DNA from: Coriaria nepalensis
Lineage: Eukaryota > Streptophyta > Magnoliopsida > Cucurbitales > Coriariaceae
NCBI GenBank assembly: GCA_027186245.1
Contig: CP114493.1
Coordinates: forward strand, 7,261,501-7,325,500
Direction of reading: 5' to 3'
Length of the DNA: 64,000 bases
Shown here: piece by piece, positions 47,787 to 59,408 of the stretch
Layout: every line of letters begins with the position of its first letter
Position numbering within the stretch: position 1 is the first letter of the stretch
Translations under genes and position numbers: made by a program
The notes under the pieces: generated by a model
What the model was told of the DNA's origin: nothing
Seen by the model: only the letters and a program-made list of their open reading frames with translations
Database searches by the model: none

Positions 47787-49166
47787 ATGTCTGGTTCCTA
47801 TACAACATTGTACCAGAATAACAACGTAAAGTCGAGTGAAGAAGATCTACTAAGTGCAATAGTACCACTGCTCAAGCTACTCTCCCTCACCCTAATAGGC
47901 CTAGTCCTTTCCTACCCAAAATTCAAAATCATCCCAAAAGCAACACTAAAGCTCCTAAGCAAGCTTGTCTTCGCTCTATTTCTACCCTGCCTCATCTTCA
48001 CCGAACTGGGTGAAAGCATCACCCTCCATAACATTGCTCAATGGTGGTTTGTCCCCGTAAATGTTTTACTAAGCACAGCTTCCGGATCCCTTCTCGGAAT
48101 CTTGGTGGTTTTAATTTGCCGGCCCCCACCTCAGTATAACCGATTTACAATCGTCATGACCGCTTTCGGAAATACTGGAAATCTCCCTCTTGCTGTTATC
48201 GGGTCTGTCTGTCATAGATCCTCAGTTAATCCCTTTGGCCAACATTGCCACTCTAGAGGAGTGGCTTATGTCTCTTTCGCCCAATGGGTTTCCGTTATTC
48301 TCGTTTATACCCTTGTTTACCACATGATGGAGCCTCCTTTGGAGTATTACGAGGTCGTAGAAGAAGGGAATGAGATTGAAGAACAACAGGACTTTGTTAA
48401 CGATATAAGTAGGCCCCTCCTTGTAGAAGCTGAATGGCCAGGAATTGAAGACAAAGAAACCGAACATTCTAAGACACCTTTCATCGCTCGAGTGTTTAAC
48501 AGCATTTCGACCGTGTCTCAGAATGACATTCCAGACAACATCGTTGATGTCTCGGGTGAAACCGGGCCTGATGGACCGGCAAGCCCGAGGTCCATCAGGT
48601 GTCTGGCTGAGCCCAGAGTCATTAGGCGGATGCGAATCGTAGCTGAGCAAACTCCGATACAACACATCCTTCAACCCCCTACAATTGCATCTGTCTTAGC
48701 TATAATTATCGGATTAGTCCCTGAAGTCAAAGCACTTTTCTTCAGCACAGATGCCCCCCTGTCTTTTGCAACAGATAGTTTCGAGATTTTAGCTGCTGCT
48801 ACGATCCCTTTCGTGATGCTTATTCTAGGAGGCATGCTAGCTGAGGGGCCCAATGAGTCCAAACTGGGCGTAAGGACAACAATCGGTATACTTGTCGCGA
48901 GGCTATTAGTCCTTCCGATTCTGGGGATCGGGATTGTCTCATTGGCCGATAAGCTGAATCTTCTAGTGGAAGGGGATAGGATGTATAGATTCGTGCTTTT
49001 GTTGGAATATACGACACCTAGTGCCATCTTGCTTGGAGCCATTGCAAGCTTGCGAGGTTATGCGGTTAGTGAAGCTTCTGCAGTTTTGTTCTGGCAGCAC
49101 GTGTTTGCTCTCTTCTCGTTTTCATTGTATATTGTGATTTACTTCAAGATTATTAGCTATATATAA
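47787..49166 (+). CDS. PIN-LIKES auxin carrier, PILS2 type
   Basis: An uninterrupted frame of 459 residues. Two hydrophobic bundles of about five helices each (about 22-180 and 300-455) flank a hydrophilic loop (about 190-290), the membrane-transport fold of PIN and PILS proteins. Family blocks seen include SKLVFALFLPCLIFTELGES, QWWFVPVNVLLS, VMTAFGNTGNLPLAV, NPFGQHCHSRGVAYVSFAQW, VYHMMEPPLEYYEV, SRPLLVEAEWPGIEDKETEH, TPIQHILQPPTIAS and TPSAILLGAIASLRGYA. These fit the PILS2 group (the SRPLLVEAEW linker) better than PILS6. PILS proteins sit in the endoplasmic reticulum and sequester auxin, lowering nuclear auxin signalling. The first ATG of the frame is used. An upstream TTGCAG suggests a 5'-UTR intron. 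Absence of coding introns is unusual against multi-exon PILS genes but matches PILS2-like members. Confidence 0.92.
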   Translation: MSGSYTTLYQNNNVKSSEEDLLSAIVPLLKLLSLTLIGLVLSYPKFKIIPKATLKLLSKLVFALFLPCLIFTELGESITLHNIAQWWFVPVNVLLSTASGSLLGILVVLICRPPPQYNRFTIVMTAFGNTGNLPLAVIGSVCHRSSVNPFGQHCHSRGVAYVSFAQWVSVILVYTLVYHMMEPPLEYYEVVEEGNEIEEQQDFVNDISRPLLVEAEWPGIEDKETEHSKTPFIARVFNSISTVSQNDIPDNIVDVSGETGPDGPASPRSIRCLAEPRVIRRMRIVAEQTPIQHILQPPTIASVLAIIIGLVPEVKALFFSTDAPLSFATDSFEILAAATIPFVMLILGGMLAEGPNESKLGVRTTIGILVARLLVLPILGIGIVSLADKLNLLVEGDRMYRFVLLLEYTTPSAILLGAIASLRGYAVSEASAVLFWQHVFALFSFSLYIVIYFKIISYI

Positions 49167-50539
49167 TAAATTTTAAATGGTGTTTTGTTACTTTGTTCTA
49201 AGGCTATTAGATCATTTGCTTAATTAGCATGTAATGAATGATGTTTCGAATTGTATATCTTATCATGAGGGTTTCTGTGAGAATGTGCTCAAATCGGATG
49301 CTCATGCAACTGTTGCTTATTGCTCCTGGAAAGAATCTTATTGCATAATGTTACATCTGGTCATTCTGACTTTTATGCTTGAAAACTATGCTCTCTTTGA
49401 CGGTTTTGGATTGGGCACAAACCACATCGATACGTCATCTAATTAAATGCTGTATCAACAAATTAACGATTTGGATTGATTTCTTCTATTCAATTTCAAT
49501 CGTCCGTCTAAATCGGTCGGATATGGACCGAAAACTATGCTTTCTTTGACTCCTCATGGACCTCAACAAAACCGAACATGGTCTTGTCTGTCGACTGCAA
49601 GAATCAAATAGCCCACAGCCACATGGTCTTGGACTTGTAGGCCATAGAGTGGGCCGAGCCTGCCTCGATACAGAAGTAGTTTAATATGTCGAAGTCGGGT
49701 GCTTCAAGCTAGGCTGCTGCATTGCAGCAAACTAAGTTTTGAGGATCCAAAATTGTTTTCGAATAACCAGGTAAAGTATAACATTTGCAACTTTGACCCG
49801 ACAAAAATGAATCTGCAATTACGGAGGAAAGCGAACATAATAGTTACAAGTTCAAAACTTGTAGACTTGTTCAAGTGTATCACAATTCATACATAACGCA
49901 TTTACGTGTAAAACGATATAATTAGTGGATAATGTGATGGCATCCTGTTAAAAAACTCATATGGACCTAAACCTGCCGTCACGAATGGGAAAGGCTTTTC
50001 TCAACTGTTTTCATATTATATATATAATATACATGTTTATATATAAATGATTTCATTCTTATTTTCATTCTCATTTTATTTCCGGAAAAATGAATTACCA
50101 AACTGAATCCAAGTATTCAGTTAATTGTATCAACCTCGGATGAGACGTAACTATAACAAATTTCTTAAACATGGTCAGATAGTCAAGTCTAACTCAATTT
50201 TCCACAGCCACCAGCCACAGCCACTGATGATGGCCAGAATCTACCGTTTTTTCCAAGAAAATGCGTTGAAGAAATCTGAAAAGAAAACGGCATATTCTTG
50301 TTTGTGCTACTACGCAAGAAAACGTGAATGCATTTTACTTCTTCTTTCTTTGAATCATTTTCTTATGCATATAGAAAACCATATCAATCTCTCTATATAC
50401 TAAGTAATTGTGAGGGAGAAGGAAGTCCATAAGTTTGGGAATATGCGGAAAATAGTAAACGACAGCAAGTGGTCATCCCTTTCTTACTGCCCAATACATG
50501 CATATATATGTTTGTTTTTCTTTTTTGATGCCGATGCTG

Positions 50540-50573
50540 TTATGTTATGTTATGTTATGTTATGTTATGTTAT
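50540..50573. repeat. (TTATG)n pentanucleotide repeat
   Basis: About seven consecutive TTATG units. Confidence 0.9.
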
Positions 50574-50940
50574 TTTTTGGGTTTGATGTGATATTATTCT
50601 CTTCACACGGCTCCATCCAAGAAGATACATATCTTTATGACCCACTTCACAAGATTGATACCATGATATTGATATCTAGCTTCATCTTAACCACCCTTTT
50701 CGCTCTATCTATCTAAATAAGATGCTTATTAGTGCAGTTTTTTTTTTTTTTTTAAGTATTTTATACTTTTCTAAATATCATAATTATAAAATAACAGTTT
50801 CATATATTATATATTATTAATTATATGATAATTTTATTTATATTGTGATGAAATTTAATATATTATATAATCATGTATATTGTGTATTAAAAAAAATTTG
50901 AAAAATAATTAACTAAAGCATTCAATTTCGAACATGCTAT

Positions 50941-50946
<6 letters not shown>

Positions 50947-50984
<38 letters not shown>
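50947..50984. repeat. (AT)n microsatellite
   Basis: Nineteen AT units, flanked by T and A runs. Confidence 0.9.
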
Positions 50985-50992
<8 letters not shown>

Positions 50993-51369
50993 TAAATGAT
51001 ATTTAAAAAAAAAAAAAAAAAAAAAAAGAAATGTCAACATTGGAAAGTCTTTTTTGGATGGGGATAAAAAATCAAGCTTTGAATTTATTTATTTAATTTT
51101 TTTGATTGAATCTCTAAAATTAATATTTTTCCAAAAAAAAAAAATAAGAAAAATAAGAAGATCATGAAAGATATTTCAGAAAATACCCAAATGTCACATA
51201 AAACTTGCTTTTATCAAATTAGAATATAAAACAATTTTCATATTTATTTATTATTAATTAAAAAAAGAAAATCATTAGAAATAATGTGATTAAATACAAA
51301 TTCAATATTATATTGATAATATTTTTTGAAAACGCTTTCTCCTCCACCTTTTCTTCCTCCTTTTTCTGT

Positions 51370-51376
51370 TATAAAA
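51370..51376 (+). promoter_or_regulatory. possible TATA box of ribose-5-phosphate isomerase gene
   Basis: CTGTTATAAAAGAAG lies about 415 bp upstream of the ATG and is followed by a pyrimidine-rich leader, a common arrangement for plant housekeeping genes. Confidence 0.4.
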
Positions 51377-51789
51377 GAAGAGCGAAACCTTCCCGTGCTT
51401 TCCCTGCGAACCCCTACGCCCGCCTGTCTTCTGCTCATAGCTCTCTGTTTCTGTTTCTCCTTCTCATCACTCATCCGTTTCCTCCTCCTTTTCCCCTTCC
51501 TTCATCGAATCTCTGTTTAATAACGCTTCCCCATTCTATCCTCACCACACATTCCTAGATTGATAGCCGCCAAAATCCTTCATTCTTTTTCGTTTTTGTT
51601 CTTATCCTTAACCTAAAAATCCAATTTTACTTTCTGGGTTTGCTTCCACTTTGCAAAACCCATTTGTTTTCATCACAATCAGCCATAACCCTTTTTGTCT
51701 GGATTTGATTCCTTACCAAAAAAAATCCAGCTTTTTGGGCCTTTTTCTTTTCATTTTCCCCCTTTAAATTCTATAATCTCACCCCCAAC

Positions 51790-52638
51790 ATGGCCATTCC
51801 TTATTATCCTCATTTCATCTCATCTGAAAAATCATCCATGGAAACTGGAATTCTACTACCCTCTTCCTCATCCCCTTCATCTTCACCTCTTTCCCATCCT
51901 GCATCCTCCATAATTCTAACCCAAGACGAGCTAAAGAAAATCGCCGCCTACAAAGCCGTAGAATACGTCGAATCCGGCATGGTCCTAGGCCTGGGAACTG
52001 GATCGACAGCAAAGCACGCGGTAAACCGAATCGGCGAGCTTTTACGCCAAGGTAAGCTCAAGAACATTATAGGAATACCGACTTCAAAAATGACCCATGA
52101 ACAAGCCCTTTCCTTAGGCATCCCCTTATCCGATCTCGATTCTCATCCGACCATCGATCTCACAATTGACGGTGCGGATGAGGTTGATCCGAACCTCAAT
52201 CTGGTAAAAGGCCGAGGCGGGTCCCTGTTGAGGGAAAAGATGGTAGAAGGTGCATGCAAGAAATTTATAGTTATAGTGGATGAGTCCAAAATGGTTAAGT
52301 ACATAGGGGGAAGCGGGTTGGCTATGCCTGTCGAGGTGGTGCCGTTTTGCTGGAAATTTACGGCGGGGAGGTTGAGGAAGTTGTTCGAGGGGTTGGGTTG
52401 TGTTGCAAAGCTTAGGACATCAGGGGAAGGAGGAGAGGGGAAGAAAGAGCAGCCATTTGTGACTGATAATGGGAATTACATAGTGGACTTGTATTTTGAA
52501 AAGGATATGGGTGATTTGAAGGTTGCCAGTGATGAGATTTTGAGGCTGGCTGGAGTCGTTGAGCATGGCATGTTTTTGGATATGGCTACTACTGTTATTG
52601 TGGCAGGGGAGCTTGGTGTTACTGTCAAGCACAAGTAG
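51790..52638 (+). CDS. ribose-5-phosphate isomerase A
   Basis: A single-exon frame of 282 residues. It interconverts ribose-5-phosphate and ribulose-5-phosphate in the pentose-phosphate pathway. Diagnostic motifs are GLGTGSTA (67-74), DGADE (127-131, catalytic acid) and KGRGG (140-144, catalytic Lys region), followed by LLREKMVE, VIVDESKMV and GNYIVDLYF. The domain starts near residue 43 (LTQDELKKIAAYKAVE). The preceding 40 residues are Ser/Pro-rich and lack the Arg-rich composition expected of a strong plastid transit peptide. This suggests the cytosolic RPI1/RPI2 type, though plastid import cannot be excluded. The ATG sits in a good AACATGGCC context; Met17 is an alternative. Lack of introns fits plant RPI1/RPI2-like genes. 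Confidence 0.93.
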   Translation: MAIPYYPHFISSEKSSMETGILLPSSSSPSSSPLSHPASSIILTQDELKKIAAYKAVEYVESGMVLGLGTGSTAKHAVNRIGELLRQGKLKNIIGIPTSKMTHEQALSLGIPLSDLDSHPTIDLTIDGADEVDPNLNLVKGRGGSLLREKMVEGACKKFIVIVDESKMVKYIGGSGLAMPVEVVPFCWKFTAGRLRKLFEGLGCVAKLRTSGEGGEGKKEQPFVTDNGNYIVDLYFEKDMGDLKVASDEILRLAGVVEHGMFLDMATTVIVAGELGVTVKHK

Positions 52639-54000
52639 GATAAAAGAATTGGAATTGAAGCTGCTTTACTGGGTGGTATCTAACTCTTGTTTTCTGTTTC
52701 TTTCATTCTGTTTTTTTAGGAGTAATTGAAATTTTGGTATCTAAAGCAAGGGGAAATGGTGTTTAGGGAAATTAGGCATGGGAAAAAAAGTTTGGAAAAT
52801 TTTAGGAATTTTCATAACCAGTTTCTCACTTAATGTTGTTTTGTTACTTCTCCATGCCTGATGGCTATGCTGTTTCTTAAATTTCTTTGCATGAGATGGA
52901 AAGAGCAGTTCAAAATGATGACTAGTTCAATCTTTTGACTCTGTGGTAGGGTGAGCATTTTGGATCCGACCATATCAGAATCAGTTGATCTTATAAAGGT
53001 CGTTATCCGGTTTTCTTTTTAATTAAAAAAACTCATTTATTATTATTTTTCCTTCTAAATTTGACAGCTTTCAATTTATGATAAAAAATAGTTTATTTTT
53101 ACCATTATTATATGCATTTAATTCAAATCAATCAGGTTCCTAAACTTACCTATTTAATAATTAAAAACTGTACAAAGATGCTGCCCATTTATTCACAACC
53201 ATTTTTCAGCCTAATGTTTTGCATGCCCATCGGACAGATCCGACCAAATTCGGATTTGATCTGATCGTACATCAATTTTTTGTCGGATAAGCATCGAATC
53301 GGACTCGATCCGACTCGATGTTCATCCCTACTTTATGGTATATGCAATGGTGGTGAATGGTGATGATGCAAGTTTGGTGAATAATGTGGAAGCTGATACT
53401 ATTTGCCTTGTTGTAACTTGTATCAGAAAATTCCTCTTCTGTGGAAATGCAGAAAAACGAGGTATATTGCCTTTACTTGTGGTCAAGCAAAAGAGAAAGG
53501 GTGACCACCTTATAGGCTGCTCGTATGCTTTATATATGTCTTTAGAGTACTAACATTTGGTTTTCTAAGAATTCTCGAAATTTGGTTTAATTTTAACTAC
53601 TATGATATATTTTTAAATTTTAATTAATCAAAATTAATTTAACTCTATTCGTTCTCTATTCTATACTTTATATGAATTAAATATTATTTTTAAATTATTT
53701 TTTATTATAAAAAAAGAGTGAAAAGATAATGATGATAAATAATATTATAATATGAGAAGAGAAAAAAATAAAAAAACAATTTAGCTAATACTATAGTCGT
53801 TCTTATAAAACTGGATGCGAGACCTTTTTTTTTCTTTTGGGCCCAATACTTGAGGATGAGTTTTGGGCCAGCGGTAATACTGGGCCGGTATCCCTTTAAT
53901 TGGGCCTTTTTAAGTTCTTCAATCGGGCTTCTATGCGTTTTAATACTTAAATCAGTTATCACCAATTGCAGACATATTTAGGTTCAATCTCCAAAATTTA
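52639..54000. other. intergenic; RPI 3' region
   Basis: AT-rich. A 72-codon frame at 53335-53553 has no resemblance to a known family. No transposon ends are recognised. Confidence 0.4.
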
Positions 54001-54038
54001 AACACACAATCCGGACAATAAATAATAGTTGGACGGGT

Positions 54039-54500
54039 TTGACATCAGATAGAAACCAACATGGCCGTTTTTGTTCAGGATTTTCGGTCCGGTCCAAATG
54101 CCCGAATAGTCCCAATTTCAGGCATAACCGGAAATGCATGGACGTGGATAATTTCAGGCATAGACAGTTCGGAACCATATTTGTTGTGGATAATTTAGTA
54201 ACCGAATGTCCAAACATCATGTCGGCTCCGGATGGACGACTAGAGGGCTTGGCAGTTGGCACGAGCGTTGAAGACTGTCACGTATACGACTCATACTTTC
54301 TTATTTTCACGAACAAGATATACAACCGTAGTAGTATTGAACTACAATGTAATGATGTTACTCCTAGAGAAATCGAAATTGTATCCGGAACAGGTAAATT
54401 TCATTATGTCCGGCGCTTTGCTACCTTCGATGCTTCTTACTTTGATAACCTTGCATCTTACCTAATCGAGCGCTTTAAACCTTACTCTGAGGTATATTAG
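54039..54500 (+). pseudogene. dirigent-protein pseudogene (C-terminal two thirds)
   Basis: A 153-codon frame. From residue about 43 on it follows the dirigent fold and the intact neighbour at 56376: FGTIFVVDNLVTECPN, GRLEGLAVGTSVED, VYDSYFLIFTNKIYN, EIEIVSGTGKFHYV and FATFDASYFD. The first 40 codons do not look like a dirigent N-terminus: no signal peptide and no FTLYVQ strand. The 3' end runs past the expected final strand into unrelated sequence (YLIERFKPY). The frame is still open but lacks essential parts. It could be mistaken for a short gene. Confidence 0.72.
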
Positions 54501-55290
54501 ATTGCCAGTAAAAATTAAGTTTACTTTGTATGTCTGAATTACTATTTCGAGTTTTATAAATATAATTTACTTTCCTGTCATATGGATTTGAGCTGCTTAT
54601 CCCAATTGGTTCGATACTATATCGTATATGACTAAATTTGATTACATTGTATAGTTCAAATTGAGTTTTTCCTCCCTCTTTATTTTTTGCCTAATATAGA
54701 ATACCCCACATTTCCCCTATCTCACTCATTAACAGACTCAGTAAAGTCTACATGCCGCCTTTCCTGTATTTACGTTTCAAGAAATCTCAAAAATAATATT
54801 AAGTTGATTTGCAATTTTTGAAAAAAATTGATTTTAATTTAATAAATAAATTATTAATTATTAAATTTTATCTATTTCTAAATAGTTATAAATAAAATAA
54901 AATATTTATTTTTATAAATTAAAATTTTTAAAAAATAATATATTAATTATACTTAATTTATAACTATTAAATATATTTTAAAATAAAATTTAAGAACCCG
55001 TCAATTTCTCGTATACCTAACTTATAGCCAGACAGCCCCCAAACCCCTTCCGAAAAGTTTGGCAGCTAAATTGTCTACCTAGAGATTAAGGCTGGCTTGG
55101 TTGGCGAAACAACGATGTCTGTTTCGTTTGGCAAGTTTTTTAAAATCAATTTCATATTTATAAAATTATTTTTTTTTCAAAAATTGCAAAACAACCCTTT
55201 AAGACATGATGATCTACTTCGTTACGTGGAGTTCATCCACATTATTAATTTTTCATGAACTTAAACATACTCACCCTATACTTCATGGGA
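54501..55290. other. flank of dirigent relic, AT-rich
   Basis: The segment 54535-54690 is repeated in diverged form at about 55810-55970 (shared TTTCGAGTTTTA, GGATTT(G/T)AGCT and GTTCAAATTGA blocks). This shows that the duplicated unit included the 3' flank of the dirigent relic. Confidence 0.55.
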
Positions 55291-55304
55291 ACTAATTCTG
55301 ATTA

Positions 55305-55445
55305 AGGTATATAATGGTAGTAATATTGAATTACAATGTAATGATGATACTACTCCAAGAGGAATCGGAATTGTATCCGGAACAGGCAAATTTCATTATG
55401 TCCGGAGCTTTGCTACTTTTGATGCTTCTTGCTTTGATATCAAAA
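55305..55445 (+). pseudogene. second dirigent relic (duplicate of part of the first)
   Basis: About 47 codons corresponding to 54325-54450, with only scattered differences and a 3-bp insertion. It reads NIELQCNDD, GIGIVSGTGKFHYV and FATFDASCFD, then stops. It lacks start, signal peptide and the first half. Downstream sequence to about 55975 also resembles the first relic's flank. Confidence 0.75.
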
Positions 55446-56264
55446 TTAAGACATGATGATCTACTTCATCCGAAAGTGTTCCGTTCGTATTATTTTATAA
55501 GATATTTTCTTTGTGTTTTATTAATTTGGATATTTGTATTAAATTTTTCGAGTTTTATTTATATAAATTTGGTATATAGAATAGGTAATAATTTTAGAGG
55601 TTTATCATAATATTAATTTAAAATAGTTGTTACAATTCTATTGATCATATTTCGAGATTTAAGAGATATATCATAACGAATGAAATGATTACTTTTACTC
55701 GTCGGCTATTTTTGATTTATTTAAATAATGTTTGATTATAATTTTTTTACCCGGTCGTATATTTATTTCTTATATGAATAAAATATTTTTTTCTTTTGAC
55801 CCAAAAAAGAAAATAAAAATTGCTCTTTCGAGTTTTACAAATTGAATTTACTTTCAGTCCTACGGATTTTAGCTCTTTATTCCAACTGATTCGATGATAT
55901 ATCATAACTATAATTTGATTTTCTTTTACAGTTCAAATTGAATTTTATTTCCCTCTCTTTTTTTTTTTTGGCTGTTTGGCATTTGAATGTATGATTTGAT
56001 GAACCCAAGCACATAGAAATCCAGCTGTGGACACTGTCATTCTTAACAATTTAGTAAAGGTTCCTATACGTGTGCATGTTAAGTTTGCCGTGCTAATAAA
56101 TTATGCAAACTGAAATATCATGCAAGTATTGTCAAAACATTGACCACTCTACAAGCTGCTGCTTTGCCTCGTACCTAATGATTCAAGTATATCCTTGCCT
56201 CATCTGATGGCTAGATTCCATAGCAAGATGGTACCTATTCGATCATCTAGCTCCAGATTTAGTA

Positions 56265-56273
56265 CTATAAATA
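56265..56273 (+). promoter_or_regulatory. TATA box of dirigent gene
   Basis: GTACTATAAATACAG lies about 105 bp upstream of the ATG, a typical plant spacing. Confidence 0.65.
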
Positions 56274-56375
56274 CAGACCAGAATACCAACCCGAGAGCAC
56301 AAAACGATCAATCGAGCATACATAACTTCCTTTATCCATTACTTCCAATTATCAATCACAGTTCACCCTGCATTG

Positions 56376-56957
56376 ATGGAGCAAATTTACTTCCCAGCTA
56401 GTCATCGTACCAAATTTGTGCTGCTATGCCTTCTTGGCATGTCCATCGCTATGGTCCAATCCAATACTATCGGGATAACACCGCCACAACAACCTCTCTT
56501 TCCTCCTAGAGAAATCAAGTTCACCCTTTATGTTCAACAGACTTTGAATCTTCCAAATGCCACAGCAATCCCTGTTGCAGGCGTTCAAGGAGAAGAGTTC
56601 AATGTCACAAATTTTGGAACCATATTTGTCTTGGATAACAAAGTTACCGAAGTCCCAGATAGGAATGCGCCTGAAATTGCACGACTTGAGGGTCTACTTG
56701 CTGCCGCAAATGTTCAAGGTCTTAACTTATATGACTCCTATACAATTATATTCACAAGCGGCCGTTACAAGGGTAGTACTTTTCAAGTACAAGGTATCGA
56801 CGTACTAGCTCAACCAATCAAAGAGGTCGCAGTTGTATCCGGAACTGGACAATTTCGTTTTGTTTCCGGCTATATTGTATTTAGTTTTGCTTCATCGGAC
56901 CCTACTTTAACCTTTGTCACATCCACACTCAACGTTACTTTGCGATATCAATCTTAG
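56376..56957 (+). CDS. dirigent protein
   Basis: A single-exon frame of 193 residues. The start MEQIYFPA is used because the longer frame opens with TTG. A signal peptide (about 1-30, KFVLLCLLGMSIAMVQS) directs it to the apoplast. The mature domain shows the dirigent beta-barrel phrases IKFTLYVQQTLN, NVTNFGTIFVLDNKVTE, ARLEGLLAAAN, LYDSYTIIFTSGRYKGSTF, VVSGTGQFRFVSGY and a C-terminal LNVTLRYQS. Three N-glycosylation sequons (NAT, NVT, NVT) are seen. Dirigent proteins guide stereoselective coupling of phenoxy radicals, or related steps, in lignan, lignin or terpenoid formation. The substrate is unknown. It is divergent from the classic DIR-a group and resembles DIR-b/d-like members. It is the only intact copy in a local array with three relics. 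Confidence 0.9.
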   Translation: MEQIYFPASHRTKFVLLCLLGMSIAMVQSNTIGITPPQQPLFPPREIKFTLYVQQTLNLPNATAIPVAGVQGEEFNVTNFGTIFVLDNKVTEVPDRNAPEIARLEGLLAAANVQGLNLYDSYTIIFTSGRYKGSTFQVQGIDVLAQPIKEVAVVSGTGQFRFVSGYIVFSFASSDPTLTFVTSTLNVTLRYQS

Positions 56958-57839
56958 AAGCTAGCTAGCTTGCTAGCAAGATAGATATATAAGCATTATA
57001 TATATACAATAAGGGTGAATCACAATGCAGCAGCTTATATATCTGCGAGTCATTATGTACTAAATTATTAATGATATACGAATAAGTGTTCACCAAGTTT
57101 CTATCATTTATATATTTTAAGTTGATTTCACTCTATTTATAGGTTGTTTGGGTGGTAACTTCGGAATTCTAATTTCGATCACAGTTCGAATCTTCAGATC
57201 AACCGCTTGCAGCTGATAGCTTGTTTGAATTTGCACACTAGATATGTTCTCCGATTGAAAGAATTGCAAATAGATTAAACAGTAGCTAGCTATTCGATCT
57301 CCATGGGCAGCCTCCGTCCTTTTTTTTCCACCTTATTCTAGGTTTTTCTATTTCCTTCCATATGACTCGAACTCTAAACCTACACTTCATTAATTTAATA
57401 TAAATTCTAAGATAAAATCTCTCACAATCTAATTAACTTTATTATCGAATGGGTACGTCGGATCCTGTCCATGATATAATCCTTTCATGTTTTCTTACGG
57501 ATAAATCGAACCAGTTTAAGTACACTGTTGGGGAGTAGGTTCGTCATATATAGTGTGGAACCCCCGTTGACTAATACCAAACTAGAAAAAGAATGAATTT
57601 AAGAAAATTTCAAGAAATCCCACGTTGGAGTGCTCTTAAAATTTCAAAACCTAGACAATTAAGAATATAGGAGTAGCTAAGCTATATACCTATTTCAGTA
57701 ATAAAACTTTTTTTGGATGGACCATACTTACATATATATTTTATATCATCAAATATATCATATAATTCTCTTTTATAATTTAGTAAAGCTCCCAGCTATG
57801 AGTTGGGCTGACTAATAATTAAATTAAGCAAACTAAAAG
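56958..57839. other. intergenic; dirigent 3' region
   Basis: AT-rich, no coding signal. Confidence 0.4.
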
Positions 57840-58290
57840 ACCATGCATGTATTGTCAAAACGTTGACCACTGATCTATATCCTTTTCTGGTATTAGCCGT
57901 ACCTAATGAATGATGTATGTCTTCACTTTATTCATTATTTGAAAACTACTATTTTTCATTACTTAGGTAAGTAAAACTCACGACCTCTCTATACGTGGTC
58001 ACAATTAAAACGTTTATATAAGGACCCAAAAATTACCCCAAGAAAAAACAAAAATTGACCAGTACGTCACTAGAAGTCCTCCTTTGAAGTAGAGTTGTAC
58101 CTCTAATTAACTAAGGATATCCCCACCTCCAGCTTGATTCCATCTCTTTGCAAAGACGATTACCACCTCTTAATTTGATCGATCTAGCCCTCCACATAGA
58201 TGGCCGGTCCATGGTTTCGGGCCAATTCATTGAACATCATATTCTTGTAGAAACCAAGTTTACCGTTTATGTTCAAGTTTACAGATCTTA
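57840..58290 (+). pseudogene. third dirigent relic (promoter-proximal part)
   Basis: ATGTATTGTCAAAACGTTGACCACT (about 57848) matches AAGTATTGTCAAAACATTGACCACT in the intact gene's upstream region (about 56124). Near 58250, ACCAAGTTTACCGTTTATGTTCAAG encodes TKFTVYVQ, equivalent to IKFTLYVQ of the intact protein, then decays. The remainder of the gene is absent. Confidence 0.55.
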
Positions 58291-59380
58291 AACATCTTTA
58301 CTTTATTTTGATAGATCCCGAATTTAAGTCATTACATAAGATTTAAAAATAATAATAAATAAACTAGGATTTAGCTTTAAAAGAAATTAAAATTAAAATA
58401 AGGTCATTGTAGTTTTATGAATTAGTATGTATCTTCTCTTTTTAAGAAAAAATTAAGTTAAACTTTCTAATCCTTTAACAAATTAATGAAAGGTTACATG
58501 TTGGGTTGATTTTCCTCAATCCAAACCTTGACTACAACCTGACTAGAAAGTCATGAAATCCGAATTATAGTTAGAAATACTCATTAATTTGAGATATTGA
58601 TCCTACTATGAAGACACGGAAATACCTATATTAGTAGTAGGTCTTATTTTAACATTGAATAGATCTGTTGATAAAATCTTTTCTAATTTAGCAATTCGAT
58701 TTATGATTTATCATGTTGATAAAATCTTTCCATTTAGCAGCATAGTTAATAAGTAAGCAACTAAAAATCTTTCCAATTGTAATAGAAAGAAAAGCAACTA
58801 AAAATAAAGCCCTTTGGTACATCTATACCAAGCTCTTAGTTCATAAGTAAGCAATGTGAAACCACTCTTTCGAGGATAGCTTATACTCAGTAAATGATCA
58901 TACTTCCATCCTAAACGAGTTGAGTGAGTATTTTCTGGAATTGAAATAATATTTTTATTTTAATTATTAATATTACATGATGAATATCATATAATTATTA
59001 TAAATATCTCATTTTTAATATTTAATATTTAAAATAATTATAATATATTCAAAATAATTACATCAAATATTTATTACTAACTATTATTTCTGAATTATAT
59101 AATAACAAAATACATATCTTATCGAGAGACATAATTTGTAACTTACTATTATCATCTTGCCTAACTTCAAATTCGGAGATTAAACGTTCTTATTTATATA
59201 AAGACAGTGTTTAATATTTTGAGATATTGGAAAAGAGATTCGATGTCATCAACATTCCTACTTACGATATCATCTCTAAAACATGCAAGTACCTAGCCAG
59301 CTAGGTGCATGCATGCGTAAGTAATCACATCTATCATCTAGATAACAACTCTTCCTAACTCCGATGCTGATCTTGTATAG

Positions 59381-59408
59381 ATATATATATATATATATAT
59401 ATATATAT
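59381..59408. repeat. (AT)n microsatellite
   Basis: Fourteen AT units. Confidence 0.9.

Larger units (their letters stand above)
49167..51789. other. intergenic; PILS 3' region and RPI promoter
   Basis: Holds a (TTATG)n repeat (50540-50573), a 19-unit (AT)n run (50947-50984) and A runs (51007-51027). The right end is C/T-rich and is the probable long 5' UTR of the ribose-5-phosphate isomerase gene. Frames at 49234, 50125 and 51286 resemble nothing known to me. Confidence 0.45.

Noticed and set aside
48222..49042. Minus-strand frames of 150 and 123 codons
   Set aside because: Antisense shadows of the PILS coding region.
51286..51558. Plus-strand frames of 90 and 64 codons
   Set aside because: Pyrimidine-rich leader of the ribose-5-phosphate isomerase gene; Ser/Phe/Leu/Pro-rich by composition only.
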